From: Allochromatium warmingii
GTDB taxonomy: Bacteria; Pseudomonadota; Gammaproteobacteria; Chromatiales; Chromatiaceae
Assembly (NCBI RefSeq): GCF_900107145.1
Contig: NZ_FNOW01000007.1
Location: 32,360 to 96,359 of the forward strand
DNA: 64,000 bases
Direction of reading: 5' to 3'
Below, in pieces: positions 30,982 to 41,778 of this stretch; within the stretch, counting starts at the first letter, position 1; the number at the start of each line of letters is the position of its first letter. Both the position numbers and the translations under genes were made by a program. Under the pieces are notes generated by a model. That model saw only the letters and a list, made by a program, of their open reading frames with translations. It was not told where the DNA came from and did no database searches.

Positions 30982-31464
30982 TCAAATAATGTCAGTGATT
31001 TTCCACTGTGCGCCGATCCGCGACAGCCGAATATGGGTCGCGTTTTCGCCGAGTTGCCCCAGCCGGATCAAAAAGCGGTCGTGTGATTCAAAAAACGCAA
31101 ACTCCACCGCGCCGATTAAATAGGGTGGACGCTGGCCGGTGACCTGACTAATGGCATCGCCGCTGGTCTCGCGCACCCAATCTAGCGTAATCGCCTGTTC
31201 GAGTGCCGAATCGCCCAGCCGCTCGACATTCTGGCGTAACCAGCCGCTGATGCTCTGCGGATTTTGATGCGCCGGCAGCATATTGCCGACGCCATTGGCT
31301 AAACGGCGTTTGTAATTGGCGCGAATGCTCGGCAGATCGACGAGCGTGGCCAGTTCGCTGGTATCTGGACGCACCAGCGCACCATCGAGCCGATAGAGAC
31401 TGTAATACGGCCACAGTCCGTAGGTGATGAGCAGCAACAACAGGAAATAACCGATTAAGCGCAT
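30982..31464 (-). CDS. DUF2939-family exported or membrane-anchored protein
   Basis: 160 residues. An uncleaved-looking N-terminal hydrophobic segment (residues 4-20) is followed by LYRLDGALVRPDTSELATLVDLPSIRAN (the family signature region) and a mixed alpha/beta domain ending AQWKITDII. DUF2939 proteins are small envelope proteins of unknown function in proteobacteria. It lies between the molybdoenzyme operon and modD on the same strand; spacing (85 bases from the flavoprotein stop) allows co-transcription. Confidence 0.8.
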   Translation of the reverse strand: MRLIGYFLLLLLITYGLWPYYSLYRLDGALVRPDTSELATLVDLPSIRANYKRRLANGVGNMLPAHQNPQSISGWLRQNVERLGDSALEQAITLDWVRETSGDAISQVTGQRPPYLIGAVEFAFFESHDRFLIRLGQLGENATHIRLSRIGAQWKITDII

Positions 31465-31549
31465 GACGTGTTACCCCTCTCAGTGCGGACTGTCTGTGGT
31501 GTTAGCACGGCGCGTTACGGGATGCCAAGCGCCGTGCTCTACCGCGATC

Positions 31550-33733
31550 CTACGCGACTTCAACCACTGCCGCTATATGCGCCCCAGTCAGCGGCCGATC
31601 CGCCAGCGCCCGCGCACAGTCTGGGCACAGTTCGCGCTCCAGTGACAGCGCCATGTGCGCCGGCAGTCGCGAACGGATGAAATCGCGCTGTGCCGCTGTC
31701 TGGGTCAGCACTCCGCAGTGACTGCATCGAAGCAACGGCTGCTCACGCACCACAGTACCGGTAATCACCGTGCGGCGCATTCCGTCCTGATCTTCGATGC
31801 GAATGGCTCCGGTCGGGCAGACTTGGGTACAGGCTCCACAGCCGATACAGAGCGATGCCGGACGCTCGAAATCGAGATAGACCAGCCGATCTGCGGTCGT
31901 GGTCGCCATCCGCAATGCTTCGACGCCCATCTCGCTACAGGCCGCCACGCACAGTCCACAGCCGATGCAAATATCACAGCGCAGACAGCGGCTGGCTTCG
32001 TCATGAGCCAGATGCTCAGTCAGGCCATTTTCGATCTGCGTATAGTTGCCGTCGCCCAGCACCGCGCTGATCGGTTTTTCGGGCATCTCGGCACGCGCCT
32101 GTTGAGCGCGTTTGCCCGCTGCCACCCGCAACGGCACCACCTCGGCGCGGCGCTGTGGCTGACCGCGACTGCTGTCGAGTTCCGCTTGCATCAACCACGC
32201 ATCGATTGCCGCCGCCGCCAGCTTGCCGGAGCGGATCGCCTCGACCGCCGTGCGCGGCCCATGCTGGGCATCGCCACCGGCAAACACGCCCGGCACAGTC
32301 GTCATCAGGGTATCGGGATCGGTGACGATGAAGCCGCGCTGGGTTTCGACGTCACTGCCATCCAAAAACGCCATATCCGTGCCCTGACCGACGGCGAGAA
32401 TCACCTGATTGGCCTCCAGTCGCAACAACCGCTCGGGATCGAAGCTCGGGGCAAAGCGCCCAAGTTCATCCTTAACCCGTGCGCAATATTGGAACACCGC
32501 CGCGCCCTCGGCCTCGATGCGCAACGGCCCCCAGCCCGGATATAACTGGACGTTATGCGCCAGCGCCGCCTTGATCTCGTGCGGACTGGCGGGCATCTCG
32601 TCGCGCTGTTCCAGCGACACCATCGCCACATCAGTCGCGCCCTGACGCAGGGCCGTGAGCGCCACATCTACCGCGACATTGCCGCCGCCGATAACCACGA
32701 CCCGCGGCCCGACCCGCACCGGCTCGCCGCTGCGCACCTCGCGCAAAAAGTCGATACCGCCGAGCACCCAGGGCTGATCGCCGCCGTCAATCGGGATGAA
32801 GCGCGATTTCTGGGTGCCGACGGCGATGAATACTGCGTCATAGTGGGCGCGGAAGTCGGCGAGATGGTCGATCTTGACGCCGGTTTGAATCGAGATGCCC
32901 AGTGTGCGGATTTGATCGAGTTCGCGTTCGAGCAGCTCGGACGGCAGCCGATAGGCCGGAATGCCGTAGCGCAACATGCCGCCCGCGTGTTCCTGTGCTT
33001 CGAGAATCTCGACCTCATGCCCCTGAAGTCGCAGATAGTACGCCGCTGTCAGACCAGCGGGGCCAGAGCCGATAATGCCGATGCGCTGTCCGGTTGGCGC
33101 GGCCAGTTCGGGATGCGGATAGCCGCCTTCTTCCAAACACAGTTCCGCCGCTCGCGCTTTCATCGGACGGATAAACACCGAGCCATCATGGTCGGCCCGC
33201 ATACAGGCCGATTCACAGGGCGCGGGGCAAACCAGACCGCACACCAGCGGTAGCGGATTGTCGCGCCGGATCACCGCAATCGCGGCGCGATGATCGCCGT
33301 GTCCTAGATAGGCCATAAAGCTGGGGATGTCGATATTGGCCGGACAGGTGCTGTGACAGGGCGCGGCGTTCAGGGTCAGACAGCGCCCCTCGGGGCAGGA
33401 CTCGCGCCGGATATGTGCGTCCCACTGATCGCGGAAATCACGCAGCGCCCGGCCTAGCGTGTCGGCCACATCGAGACCATCGGCGGCCAGTTGCGGCACC
33501 AGCGCAGCCAGTGCGGTCAGATGTCCGGGGGTGGCGCGTCCGAGGGTGATTTCAGTGGTCAGCCGCAGCGCCCGCGCCAGCCGTCCGCGCACCGGAGCCG
33601 CCAGCCCTTCGCCCAGATCCCAGGTGCGATAGAGTGCTTGGCGCGTCAGCCGCACCACGCAGACATGTTCATTGACCGAAGCCAGCGGATCGGCAAGATT
33701 AGATTGAATCGTCGGTTGCATGGCGGTGCTCAT
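31550..33733 (-). CDS. GltD-type FAD/NAD(P) oxidoreductase with C-terminal ferredoxin domain
   Basis: 727 residues. Order: an N-terminal unassigned helical region (about 1-110), GltD-like cysteine clusters (APCHSTCP, CGLVCPAPCESAC), FAD motif GSGPAGLTAAYYL, NAD(P) motif GGGNVAVDVA, then two [4Fe-4S] motifs (CDICIGCGLCVAAC, CIGCGACTQVCPTGA) and a C-terminal Cys-pair domain (RCSHC...CPDC). It should pass electrons between NAD(P)H and iron-sulfur partners. Its start overlaps the ferredoxin stop (ATGA), so it is the third gene of the Mo operon and its probable NAD(P)H module. Confidence 0.9.
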   Translation of the reverse strand: MSTAMQPTIQSNLADPLASVNEHVCVVRLTRQALYRTWDLGEGLAAPVRGRLARALRLTTEITLGRATPGHLTALAALVPQLAADGLDVADTLGRALRDFRDQWDAHIRRESCPEGRCLTLNAAPCHSTCPANIDIPSFMAYLGHGDHRAAIAVIRRDNPLPLVCGLVCPAPCESACMRADHDGSVFIRPMKARAAELCLEEGGYPHPELAAPTGQRIGIIGSGPAGLTAAYYLRLQGHEVEILEAQEHAGGMLRYGIPAYRLPSELLERELDQIRTLGISIQTGVKIDHLADFRAHYDAVFIAVGTQKSRFIPIDGGDQPWVLGGIDFLREVRSGEPVRVGPRVVVIGGGNVAVDVALTALRQGATDVAMVSLEQRDEMPASPHEIKAALAHNVQLYPGWGPLRIEAEGAAVFQYCARVKDELGRFAPSFDPERLLRLEANQVILAVGQGTDMAFLDGSDVETQRGFIVTDPDTLMTTVPGVFAGGDAQHGPRTAVEAIRSGKLAAAAIDAWLMQAELDSSRGQPQRRAEVVPLRVAAGKRAQQARAEMPEKPISAVLGDGNYTQIENGLTEHLAHDEASRCLRCDICIGCGLCVAACSEMGVEALRMATTTADRLVYLDFERPASLCIGCGACTQVCPTGAIRIEDQDGMRRTVITGTVVREQPLLRCSHCGVLTQTAAQRDFIRSRLPAHMALSLERELCPDCARALADRPLTGAHIAAVVEVA

Positions 33734-34260
33734 CGGCGGTCTCCGTTGGTCTCGATGCAGGATTCAGCCATCAGCGCCCGCGCATAGCGGTCGCGGCGCG
33801 GATCGGGCGCGGCGTTGGCTTCTTCAAAGGACAGACAGCCGGTGACGCATTTGCTGACACAGGCCGGTTTCAGTCCAACATCGAGGCGATCTTTGCAGTA
33901 ATCGCATTTAACGACCTTGCGCGTGACCGGATCCCATTGTGGCGTGCCCCAGGGACAGGCGGCGATGCAGCTTTTGCAGCCGATGCAGAGACTCGCTTCG
34001 ACAAAGACGATGCCATCCTGAGCACGCTGCTGCATGGCTCCGGTCGGGCAGGCTTTGACGCACCACGCCTCTTCGCAGTGATAGCAGGGCATGAACACAA
34101 AGCGGATGCGCGGACGGCCATCAACCGCAATCGGGCCGATGGTGACGATCTTGCACGGCACTGGCCCGGGTTCGAGGGCTTTATTGGCCTTGCAATGCAC
34201 CTCGCAGGCTTCGCAGCCGATGCAGTTGGCCTCGTCGTGACGCAGGATATAGCGACTCAT
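33730..34260 (-). CDS. Four-cluster ferredoxin subunit of a molybdoenzyme
   Basis: 176 residues with 16 ligand cysteines in four groups: C13/C16/C19/C23 (CIGCEACEVHC), CYHCEEAWCVKACP, CIGCKSCIAACP and CDYCKD...CVSKC. This is the DmsB/HycB/SoeB type of electron-transfer subunit. No signal peptide, so cytosolic. ATGA overlaps on both sides (stop of the Mo subunit at 34257, start of the flavoprotein at 33733) show tight translational coupling. Confidence 0.93.
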   Translation of the reverse strand: MSRYILRHDEANCIGCEACEVHCKANKALEPGPVPCKIVTIGPIAVDGRPRIRFVFMPCYHCEEAWCVKACPTGAMQQRAQDGIVFVEASLCIGCKSCIAACPWGTPQWDPVTRKVVKCDYCKDRLDVGLKPACVSKCVTGCLSFEEANAAPDPRRDRYARALMAESCIETNGDRR

Positions 34261-36410
34261 GCCGCACCTCCGTTGGATGCGACCGGACGCACGCGCACCT
34301 GAGTTTCGGTCAGCGAGCAGCCGCCGCCGGCTGGATCGAAGTCATGGAGCTTGCCATGCTGCAAGCGTTGATCGGCCACGCCGAGGCCGTGAGCGCGGGT
34401 GGCCAGCGGCACTGTTGCGCCATAGCCGTGCAGCATGAACACGGCGTCGGGGTGAATCCAGGGCGTGACCTTTGCGGGCAATTGACCGCTGTAGCGGCCG
34501 CCGCCGGTGATCTCGACCAGTGCGCCGTCGGTGATGCCAAGTGCCTGAGCGCGGTCGGGATGCATCCAGAGTTCTTGTTTGGGCGCGATCTCGTTGAGCA
34601 GCGGATTGTTGAGCGATTGGCCATGGGTCAGGGTCGCGGCGCGTCCGAACAGCAGATAAAAGCTGTCGCCGGTCGGCGCGGGCTTGGACGCATAGGGCGG
34701 CAGACTCGGCAGTCCAGCTTGCGCCAGCAACGTGCTGTCAAACTCGATCTTGCCTGAGGGGGTGGGAAATTCGAGCGCATCGCGTTCCTGTAAACGTGGC
34801 GCATCGGCCAGCGCCATGACGCCCCGCGCCCGCAGTTCATCAACGCTCACGCCGACGCCGTCGAGCTGATAGTTCCACAGTTCTTCGATGTGCTCAAAAT
34901 CGAGCGCCGCACCGCGCTCAACACGCCGCAAAATCTCGCGGAAAATCCACCACGCCGGACGGCTGTCGAAACGCGGCGCTACCGCTTGATCGCGCATGAT
35001 GAGCGTTGGCACCGCGCCCTGTGTCAGCCCCAGAATGTTGGCGCGTTCCAGATAAGTCGATTCGGGCAGGATGACATCGGCATACCAAGCCGTTTCCGAA
35101 TAGCGGACATCTATCGCTACAATCAGCTTGAGCCGGTCGAGCGCCCGTTGCAACGCCTCGGCGTCGGGCATCGCCGTCAGTGGATCGTGACGATAGATAA
35201 AATACGCGCCAATCGGATAGGGCTGGTCGGTCTCCAGCGCAGCGAATAGCCGATGCAGCACACCGATGGCCGGATCCCAGCTCGGATGCTCGGTTCCGGC
35301 CCCATCGACACGCGGTTCATCGACCTTCGGTGCGCGGTCGATCAGGCGCTTGAGGCTGGCGCGGCCATAAAATTCGGGTGATTTGCCAAGCAGACAGCCG
35401 CCGGGCATTTCGATATTGCCCATTAACACATTGAGAATGAGCGCGGTGCGGCTGACATGAAATGACTGGCTGTGACGCGCTACCATCCAGCCGGGATGGA
35501 AGATCACCTGTGGGGCGTCGGCGGCGATCTCGCGCACCAGCGCACGCACGTCGTCCGCTGGGATGCCGGTGTGGGTTTCTTGCCATTCGGGTGTCGTTTC
35601 AGCGACGGCGGCGCGGAGTGCGTCGAGTCCCGACACGTATCGCGCAACGAAGTCGTGATCGTACAGATCGTGTTTCAGAATCTCGTGAATCAGCGCCAGA
35701 TTCAGGGCGTAGTCGCTGTTGGGCCGAATCTGCCAATAGCGCGTCGCTTTGCAGGCGGTCACGGTGGCACGCGGGTCGATATAGGTCACGCGCATCCCGT
35801 TGCTGACTGCCGACATAAAGGCTTTGGCTTCCTTGACCATCAGCGATTCGGCGATATTGCGCCCGTAGAGCACCAGATGCTTGGTGTTTTTAATATCCAG
35901 CACCAGCTTGGAATGCGGGAAGCCGAACAGCGACCGCGCCGCATTGTAGACATTGCTGGCGCAGGTGACATCGTGATTGAAATAGTTCGGTGAGCCGAGC
36001 GAGCGGATAAAGGTGCGCGTCAGGTCGGTGAACGGGCCGCCTCGGTCGGAAAGCGCCACGCCGCGTCCGCCACATTCGTTCAGTGTCTGTTGTAGGCGCT
36101 CGGCGATGTAGTCCAGCGCCTCGTCCCAAGACGCTGACCGCCACTGGCCGGCCCCGCGCTCGCCGCTGCGGATTAGCGGTGTTTGTGGGCGTTCGTCATC
36201 GTTCTGGAATGATTGGCCCGCGCCGCCTTTGGCGCACAGACTCGCGCCCAGCGCGGTGTCGTGTGGGTTGCCTTGAATCCAAGTAACGCGCCCGTCCTGC
36301 ACCTGTACTTCAATCGGGCAGCGGACGGCGCACATGCCGCAGAGGCTGTAGACCGTGCGCGTGTCGGGAGCATCCGATCCGCGTCCGGCAGTTGCCAAAT
36401 TTGCATTCAT
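34257..36410 (-). CDS. Cytosolic molybdopterin oxidoreductase, catalytic subunit (DMSO reductase family)
   Basis: 717 residues. The N-terminal [4Fe-4S] motif uses C24, C27, C31 and C59 (CGMCAVRC...SLCAKG); there is no Tat signal. SDRGGPF and GSPNYFNHDVTCASN (C150 is a candidate Mo ligand) resemble, from memory, the SoeA/polysulfide-reductase-like group, and the C-terminal cofactor domain has MHPDRAQALGI and GYGATVP. The substrate cannot be read from the sequence; a sulfur oxyanion fits the organism. Unlike SoeABC there is no NrfD-like membrane subunit; the operon instead carries an NAD(P)H flavoprotein. Confidence 0.88.
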   Translation of the reverse strand: MNANLATAGRGSDAPDTRTVYSLCGMCAVRCPIEVQVQDGRVTWIQGNPHDTALGASLCAKGGAGQSFQNDDERPQTPLIRSGERGAGQWRSASWDEALDYIAERLQQTLNECGGRGVALSDRGGPFTDLTRTFIRSLGSPNYFNHDVTCASNVYNAARSLFGFPHSKLVLDIKNTKHLVLYGRNIAESLMVKEAKAFMSAVSNGMRVTYIDPRATVTACKATRYWQIRPNSDYALNLALIHEILKHDLYDHDFVARYVSGLDALRAAVAETTPEWQETHTGIPADDVRALVREIAADAPQVIFHPGWMVARHSQSFHVSRTALILNVLMGNIEMPGGCLLGKSPEFYGRASLKRLIDRAPKVDEPRVDGAGTEHPSWDPAIGVLHRLFAALETDQPYPIGAYFIYRHDPLTAMPDAEALQRALDRLKLIVAIDVRYSETAWYADVILPESTYLERANILGLTQGAVPTLIMRDQAVAPRFDSRPAWWIFREILRRVERGAALDFEHIEELWNYQLDGVGVSVDELRARGVMALADAPRLQERDALEFPTPSGKIEFDSTLLAQAGLPSLPPYASKPAPTGDSFYLLFGRAATLTHGQSLNNPLLNEIAPKQELWMHPDRAQALGITDGALVEITGGGRYSGQLPAKVTPWIHPDAVFMLHGYGATVPLATRAHGLGVADQRLQHGKLHDFDPAGGGCSLTETQVRVRPVASNGGAA

Positions 36411-37820
<1,410 letters not shown>

Positions 37821-37860
37821 CGGTGGTGCGGATGGTCGGTGTCGTCGGTTGGATGCAGGT

Positions 37861-39066
37861 GTGTTAAAGCCTTGGTGGAACCCAAACAGTGTCCGCGCAC
37901 TGTTGCTCGATCTGATTGAAGCGGAATTGACGCGCCGCCGCCCCGGTGTGCAACCGGATGTTGCACAGCGGTGTGTGCGCAATCTGGAGTGCGATGATTT
38001 TGACAGCCTCGCATTGGATTCGCTGGAATGGCTCGATCTGGCGACAACGGTGGCGGTGCAATTTCAGTTGCATGAAACCGGACACGATGCGGCCCTGATT
38101 CCGTCTCGTCAGCTATCAGCTTGGATCGAGAGCATTCTTGAGAGCCGCGCCGCGCACGATCAGGCGCTTGGGTTTTTCACCTCTGGCTCAACCGGCCAGC
38201 CGAAACTCTGTGTGCATCAGACGGCGCATCTGGAGCAAGAGATCGGCTTTTTCGCCACCCTGCTCGGTGATCGGCGGCGCATTCTACGTGCCGTGCCCAG
38301 TCATCATATTTACGGCTGTTTATTTGCGTTCATGCTGCCGGCGCAGTTGGGCATTCCGGTGCTCGACATCCGCACCAATCTGCCCGGCGCGATTTTGCGC
38401 CAAGCCCGTCCGGGCGATCTGGTGCTTGGACATCCGGCGTTTTTCGATCTAGCTACCCGCGCCGCCTTGACCATGCAGCCGGATGTCGTGGCGCTAACTT
38501 CAACCAGTCCCTGTCCGCCGCTTCTGTGGCAGCGGCTTGCCGAGCGCGGCTGTACGCGGCTGATTGAGATTTACGGCTCCTCGGAAACGGCCGGGATCGG
38601 CTGGCGCGAGGCGGCAGATGCGCCCTTTGCACTCTTGCCCTATTGGTCACGCGCAGCGGATGCACCCGACGCGCTCCAGCGGCAGCCGACCGTTGGTGTG
38701 CCGCAGCGGGTCGCGCTGCCGGATGCCGTCGCATGGTGCGACGAGCGCCAGCTTCGGGTACTCAAGCGCCACGATGGCGCGGTACAGATTGGCGGTTTCA
38801 AGGTCTACCCGGAGCGGGTGCAAGCCTGCATCGCCCAGCATCCCGAAGTCGCAGCCGCACAGGTACGTCCTTATGAAATCGGTGCCGATCAGCGGCTCAA
38901 AGCCTTCGTGGTGCCGAGTGCGCTATGCGTCGATCACACCGGACTACCAGCGCGGCTCAATGCCTGGTTAGCCGATCATCTCGCTCCAGCAGAACGCCCC
39001 AAATCCATCACCCTCGGCTCCAGTCTGCCGCAATCGGCACTCGGCAAGGCGGCAGATTGGGAGTGA
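37861..39066 (+). CDS. pcl: p-Coumarate:CoA ligase of photoactive yellow protein maturation (Pcl type)
   Basis: About 401 residues from GTG 37861 (frame open from ATG 37795, inside hemB). An AMP-forming enzyme: P-loop TSGSTGQPK, YGSSETAG, RVLKRHDGAVQIGGFKVYP, and C-terminal catalytic Lys in SALGKAADWE. The N-terminal 90 residues (SLEWLDLATTVAVQFQLHETG) and AVPSHHIYGCLFAFMLP match PYP-linked ligases rather than plant 4CL. It activates p-coumarate for attachment to the PYP cysteine, and the next gene is a PYP fusion. No tyrosine ammonia-lyase gene is in the window. Confidence 0.85.
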   Translation: MLKPWWNPNSVRALLLDLIEAELTRRRPGVQPDVAQRCVRNLECDDFDSLALDSLEWLDLATTVAVQFQLHETGHDAALIPSRQLSAWIESILESRAAHDQALGFFTSGSTGQPKLCVHQTAHLEQEIGFFATLLGDRRRILRAVPSHHIYGCLFAFMLPAQLGIPVLDIRTNLPGAILRQARPGDLVLGHPAFFDLATRAALTMQPDVVALTSTSPCPPLLWQRLAERGCTRLIEIYGSSETAGIGWREAADAPFALLPYWSRAADAPDALQRQPTVGVPQRVALPDAVAWCDERQLRVLKRHDGAVQIGGFKVYPERVQACIAQHPEVAAAQVRPYEIGADQRLKAFVVPSALCVDHTGLPARLNAWLADHLAPAERPKSITLGSSLPQSALGKAADWE

Positions 39067-39097
39067 ATAGAGCTTTCAGTTTTCAGCTCATAACATA

Positions 39098-40042
39098 ATG
39101 ATGAATCTCGAAGACGCCATCGACATCCACGACCCGCGCCGCCTCGATCATTTGACCGAAGCCGAGCTGGATCACTTGCCTGTTGGCACCATCCGCGTCG
39201 ATGCCGAAGGGCGGATTCTGTTTTATAGCCGCGCTCAATCAGTGCTGTCGCAGCGCGAAGTTGAAACCGTACTCGGGCGCAATTTTTTCTCCGAGGTCGC
39301 GCCCTGCACTGTGGTGCCGGAGTTTTACGGGCGCTTTCGGCGCGGCGTGCTCACCGGCCATCTCGAAACAACCTTTGAATTTATCTTTGATTTTCAAATG
39401 GCTCCGGTGCGGGTACGCATCACCATGCGGGCCGCCGAGCGAGCCGGTGAGTTCTGGATCATCGTGCAGCCGCAAGATCGCTTATCGCCGCGCAATGAAC
39501 AGACGGCCTATGACCTGATCGCTGGTAAGTTTTGCGAACATATCGCCGCTGTCTCCGCTGCATCCTTTGATTTTTCGCAGTGCGATCTGGAACCCATCAG
39601 TACCTGCGGGATGATTCAGCCGTTCGGCTGTTTATTGGTCGTCGATCCCGTTTCACAGCACATTCAAGCCTGTAGCGCCAATACTGAAATGTATCTCGGC
39701 CTCACTCCTGAGCTGCTGCTTGATGCCCCGCTGGAACAGGCGTTGCCCAGTGCTCATGCCACTGCGCTCTACGCGGCGCTGGCAGCGGATGTGGCGACGG
39801 CGCATTTTGTCCCGTCATTCTTTCTTGCCCGTGCGCCGCTGGATGCGCACGCCTTATCAGTACGGCTGCATCGCTGGCATGAGCGGCTGTTGCTGGAAAT
39901 CGAGCCGTATGGCGAAATGGAGCACGATGTACGGATGCGCGGTTTTGATATCGAATCATTCCAGCGCCGTTTACGCGCCAGCGATGAGATCAAGCGCGTC
40001 TGTCAGGAAGCCGTCGATGTGCTGATGTGCCGCCGGAGTTGA
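39098..40042 (+). pseudogene. ppd: PYP-bacteriophytochrome photoreceptor, 5' part of a deleted ppd-type gene
   Basis: 314 codons. Residues 1-125 are a photoactive yellow protein domain: Y43, Q47, S51, R53 and chromophore Cys70 (VAPCTVVPEFYGRF) correspond to PYP Y42, E46, T50, R52 and C69. Residues 155-270 are the phytochrome PAS domain with the biliverdin Cys candidate C162 (FSQCDLEPI). The reading stops in the first lines of the GAF domain (ASDEIKRVCQEAVDVL), then four foreign residues and a stop. The GAF rest, PHY and GGDEF are missing. The PYP domain alone may still fold. Confidence 0.85.
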
Positions 40043-40428
40043 TTGAAATTGAAATCACCGAATCGCTATTATTGCGCATGACCGCCAGCGTAAAAACAAC
40101 GCTGCACAGCCTCAATCGTGGCGGGATTCAATTATCACTTGATGATTTCGGCACCGGCTTTAGCTCGATGGCTTATCTGCGGGAATTGCCGATTAGCAGT
40201 TTAAAAATTGATCGCGATTTTATTCGCGGTATTGAGACAGCGCGTGACCGCAATCTCGTCGCCGGTATGATTGCGATGGCGCATTCAATCGGCAAAGAAG
40301 TAATTGCCGAAGGAATTGAAACCCCGCGCCAGCTTGAACGCTTGACTGAAATTGGCTGTGATTGGGGGCAGGGCTATTTGTGGTCGCGGCCCATTGCGCC
40401 GGAGCAGGCGTTTGCTGAGTTTGGGTGA
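40027..40428 (+). pseudogene. EAL-domain 3' fragment of the same ppd-type gene
   Basis: Out of frame with the preceding part and overlapping it by 16 bases. It encodes only the second half of a c-di-GMP phosphodiesterase domain: ELIEIEITES, DDFGTGFSS, LKIDRDFI, EVIAEGIET and GQGYLWSRP. The EAL motif and its upstream half are absent, so no activity is expected. Together with 39098-40042 this looks like one PYP-phytochrome-GGDEF-EAL gene with a large internal deletion and frameshift at the joint (about 40016-40030). Confidence 0.85.
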
Positions 40429-40434
40429 GGACTT

Positions 40435-41778
40435 TTATGGCACCACCTCCCCAACCAACACCTCAGCCGCCGGATCCAGATCCATCAGGCGCACCCTCAC
40501 CACCTGACCTTCGCACATCGGCATCGCGCTCCGCACCTGCACCGGCAGATAGTTCGGCGTGTAGCCGGAGCGCAGCGCGGTCGCAGCGGGCAGCGTCGGC
40601 ACCCGTTCATGCAGCACTGGCGCCGTTTGGCCGATTTGCGCCCGCATCACTGCTTGCCGCGACGCCTGCGCCACCGCGTCCAGTTCGGCAAGACGCCGCT
40701 GACGGGTGCGACTGTCTACCGGCTCGCTCAACCCCGCTGCCAGTGTGCCCGGGCGCGGTGAATAGCCAAACGCATGAATATCACCAAAGCCGACGCGAAT
40801 GGCTAATTCCAGCGTGTGTTGCCAATCAGCGTCCGTTTCGCCCGGAAAGCCGACGATGATGTCGGTGGTCAGATTCAGATTGGGAATCGCCTGCCGCGCT
40901 CGCTCGACTAATTGCAGATATTCAGCGCGTTTGCAGCGCCGCGCCATGCGTTTGAGCACCGCGTCTGAGCCAGATTGCAGCGGCAGATGCAGATGCGGCA
41001 TCAGGCGCTGATCGCTAAACAGCGCCCACAAGCGTTCGGGCAGATCCCAGGGTTCGAGCGAGCCGAGGCGGATCCGCGCAATCGCCGTGTCACGCAACAG
41101 CCGCTCCAGCAGGCCGGCGAGATCGGTGCCGTCATCGGCGCGATAGCCGCCAAGTTGCACGCCAGTCAACACCACTTCTTGCACGCCAGCGCGTTCAAAT
41201 TGGCTGACTTCGCGCACGATCTCCGATGGTGGCCGACTGCGTTCAGCGCCGCGTGCGCGGGTAGTGATGCAAAACGTACACTGATAGCGGCAGCCATCTT
41301 GAATCTTAATAAATGCGCGTTGACGGCCCCGCGCAAACAGTGGCACTGACAGATCGAGCGCAGTGACGGCTGAACGTGAATCTCCAGTGAGATTCAGCGC
41401 CGCTCGTGCGATCTCAACTAGTTGATCTTTATCCTGATTAAGAATAACAAGATCGGCAGCAGCAGCGGCGGCAGTCGGATCGAGCGTCGCCCAACAGCCG
41501 CTGACGATCACGCGAGCGGCAGGCTGGACGCGCCGCGCTCGGCGCACGAGCTGACGCGATTTGCGCACCGCCTCGGCAGTGACGGCGCAGGTGTTGATGA
41601 CGATTAAATCTGCTGGAGCCTGTGCATCCTCGACCAGTTCGCAGCCATGCGCCAAAAACGCCCGCGCCCAAGCTTCTAACTCGGCTTCGTTGAGACGACA
41701 GCCGAGCGTGTGCAGTCGCACACGCTGCACCGCGCCCGGCACGTTCACGCGACCGCCGTCTGTCCGCTGCCGATCCAA
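40435..41778 (-). CDS. mtaB: tRNA t6A37 methylthiotransferase MtaB
   Basis: 447 residues. A radical-SAM methylthiotransferase converting t6A to ms2t6A at position 37 of tRNAs reading ANN codons. UPF0004 domain with HTLGCRLNEAE, INTCAVT and SGCWA cysteines; radical-SAM CRYQCTFC; C-terminal TRAM-like domain (VQVRSAMPMCEGQVVRVRL). Variation from MiaB (GCRLNEAE instead of GCQMNEYD) supports MtaB. It overlaps the NTF2-like gene by 34 bases at its 5' end. Confidence 0.92.
   Translation of the reverse strand: MDRQRTDGGRVNVPGAVQRVRLHTLGCRLNEAELEAWARAFLAHGCELVEDAQAPADLIVINTCAVTAEAVRKSRQLVRRARRVQPAARVIVSGCWATLDPTAAAAAADLVILNQDKDQLVEIARAALNLTGDSRSAVTALDLSVPLFARGRQRAFIKIQDGCRYQCTFCITTRARGAERSRPPSEIVREVSQFERAGVQEVVLTGVQLGGYRADDGTDLAGLLERLLRDTAIARIRLGSLEPWDLPERLWALFSDQRLMPHLHLPLQSGSDAVLKRMARRCKRAEYLQLVERARQAIPNLNLTTDIIVGFPGETDADWQHTLELAIRVGFGDIHAFGYSPRPGTLAAGLSEPVDSRTRQRRLAELDAVAQASRQAVMRAQIGQTAPVLHERVPTLPAATALRSGYTPNYLPVQVRSAMPMCEGQVVRVRLMDLDPAAEVLVGEVVP

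Noticed and set aside
31655..32545. Plus-strand frame of 296 codons inside the flavoprotein gene
   Set aside because: Antisense shadow of a GC-rich gene with all expected GltD motifs on the minus strand.
34257..36410. Naming the Mo subunit SoeA or formate dehydrogenase
   Set aside because: Resemblance to SoeA is from memory and limited to the N-terminal half; no membrane partner and no clear active-site marker.
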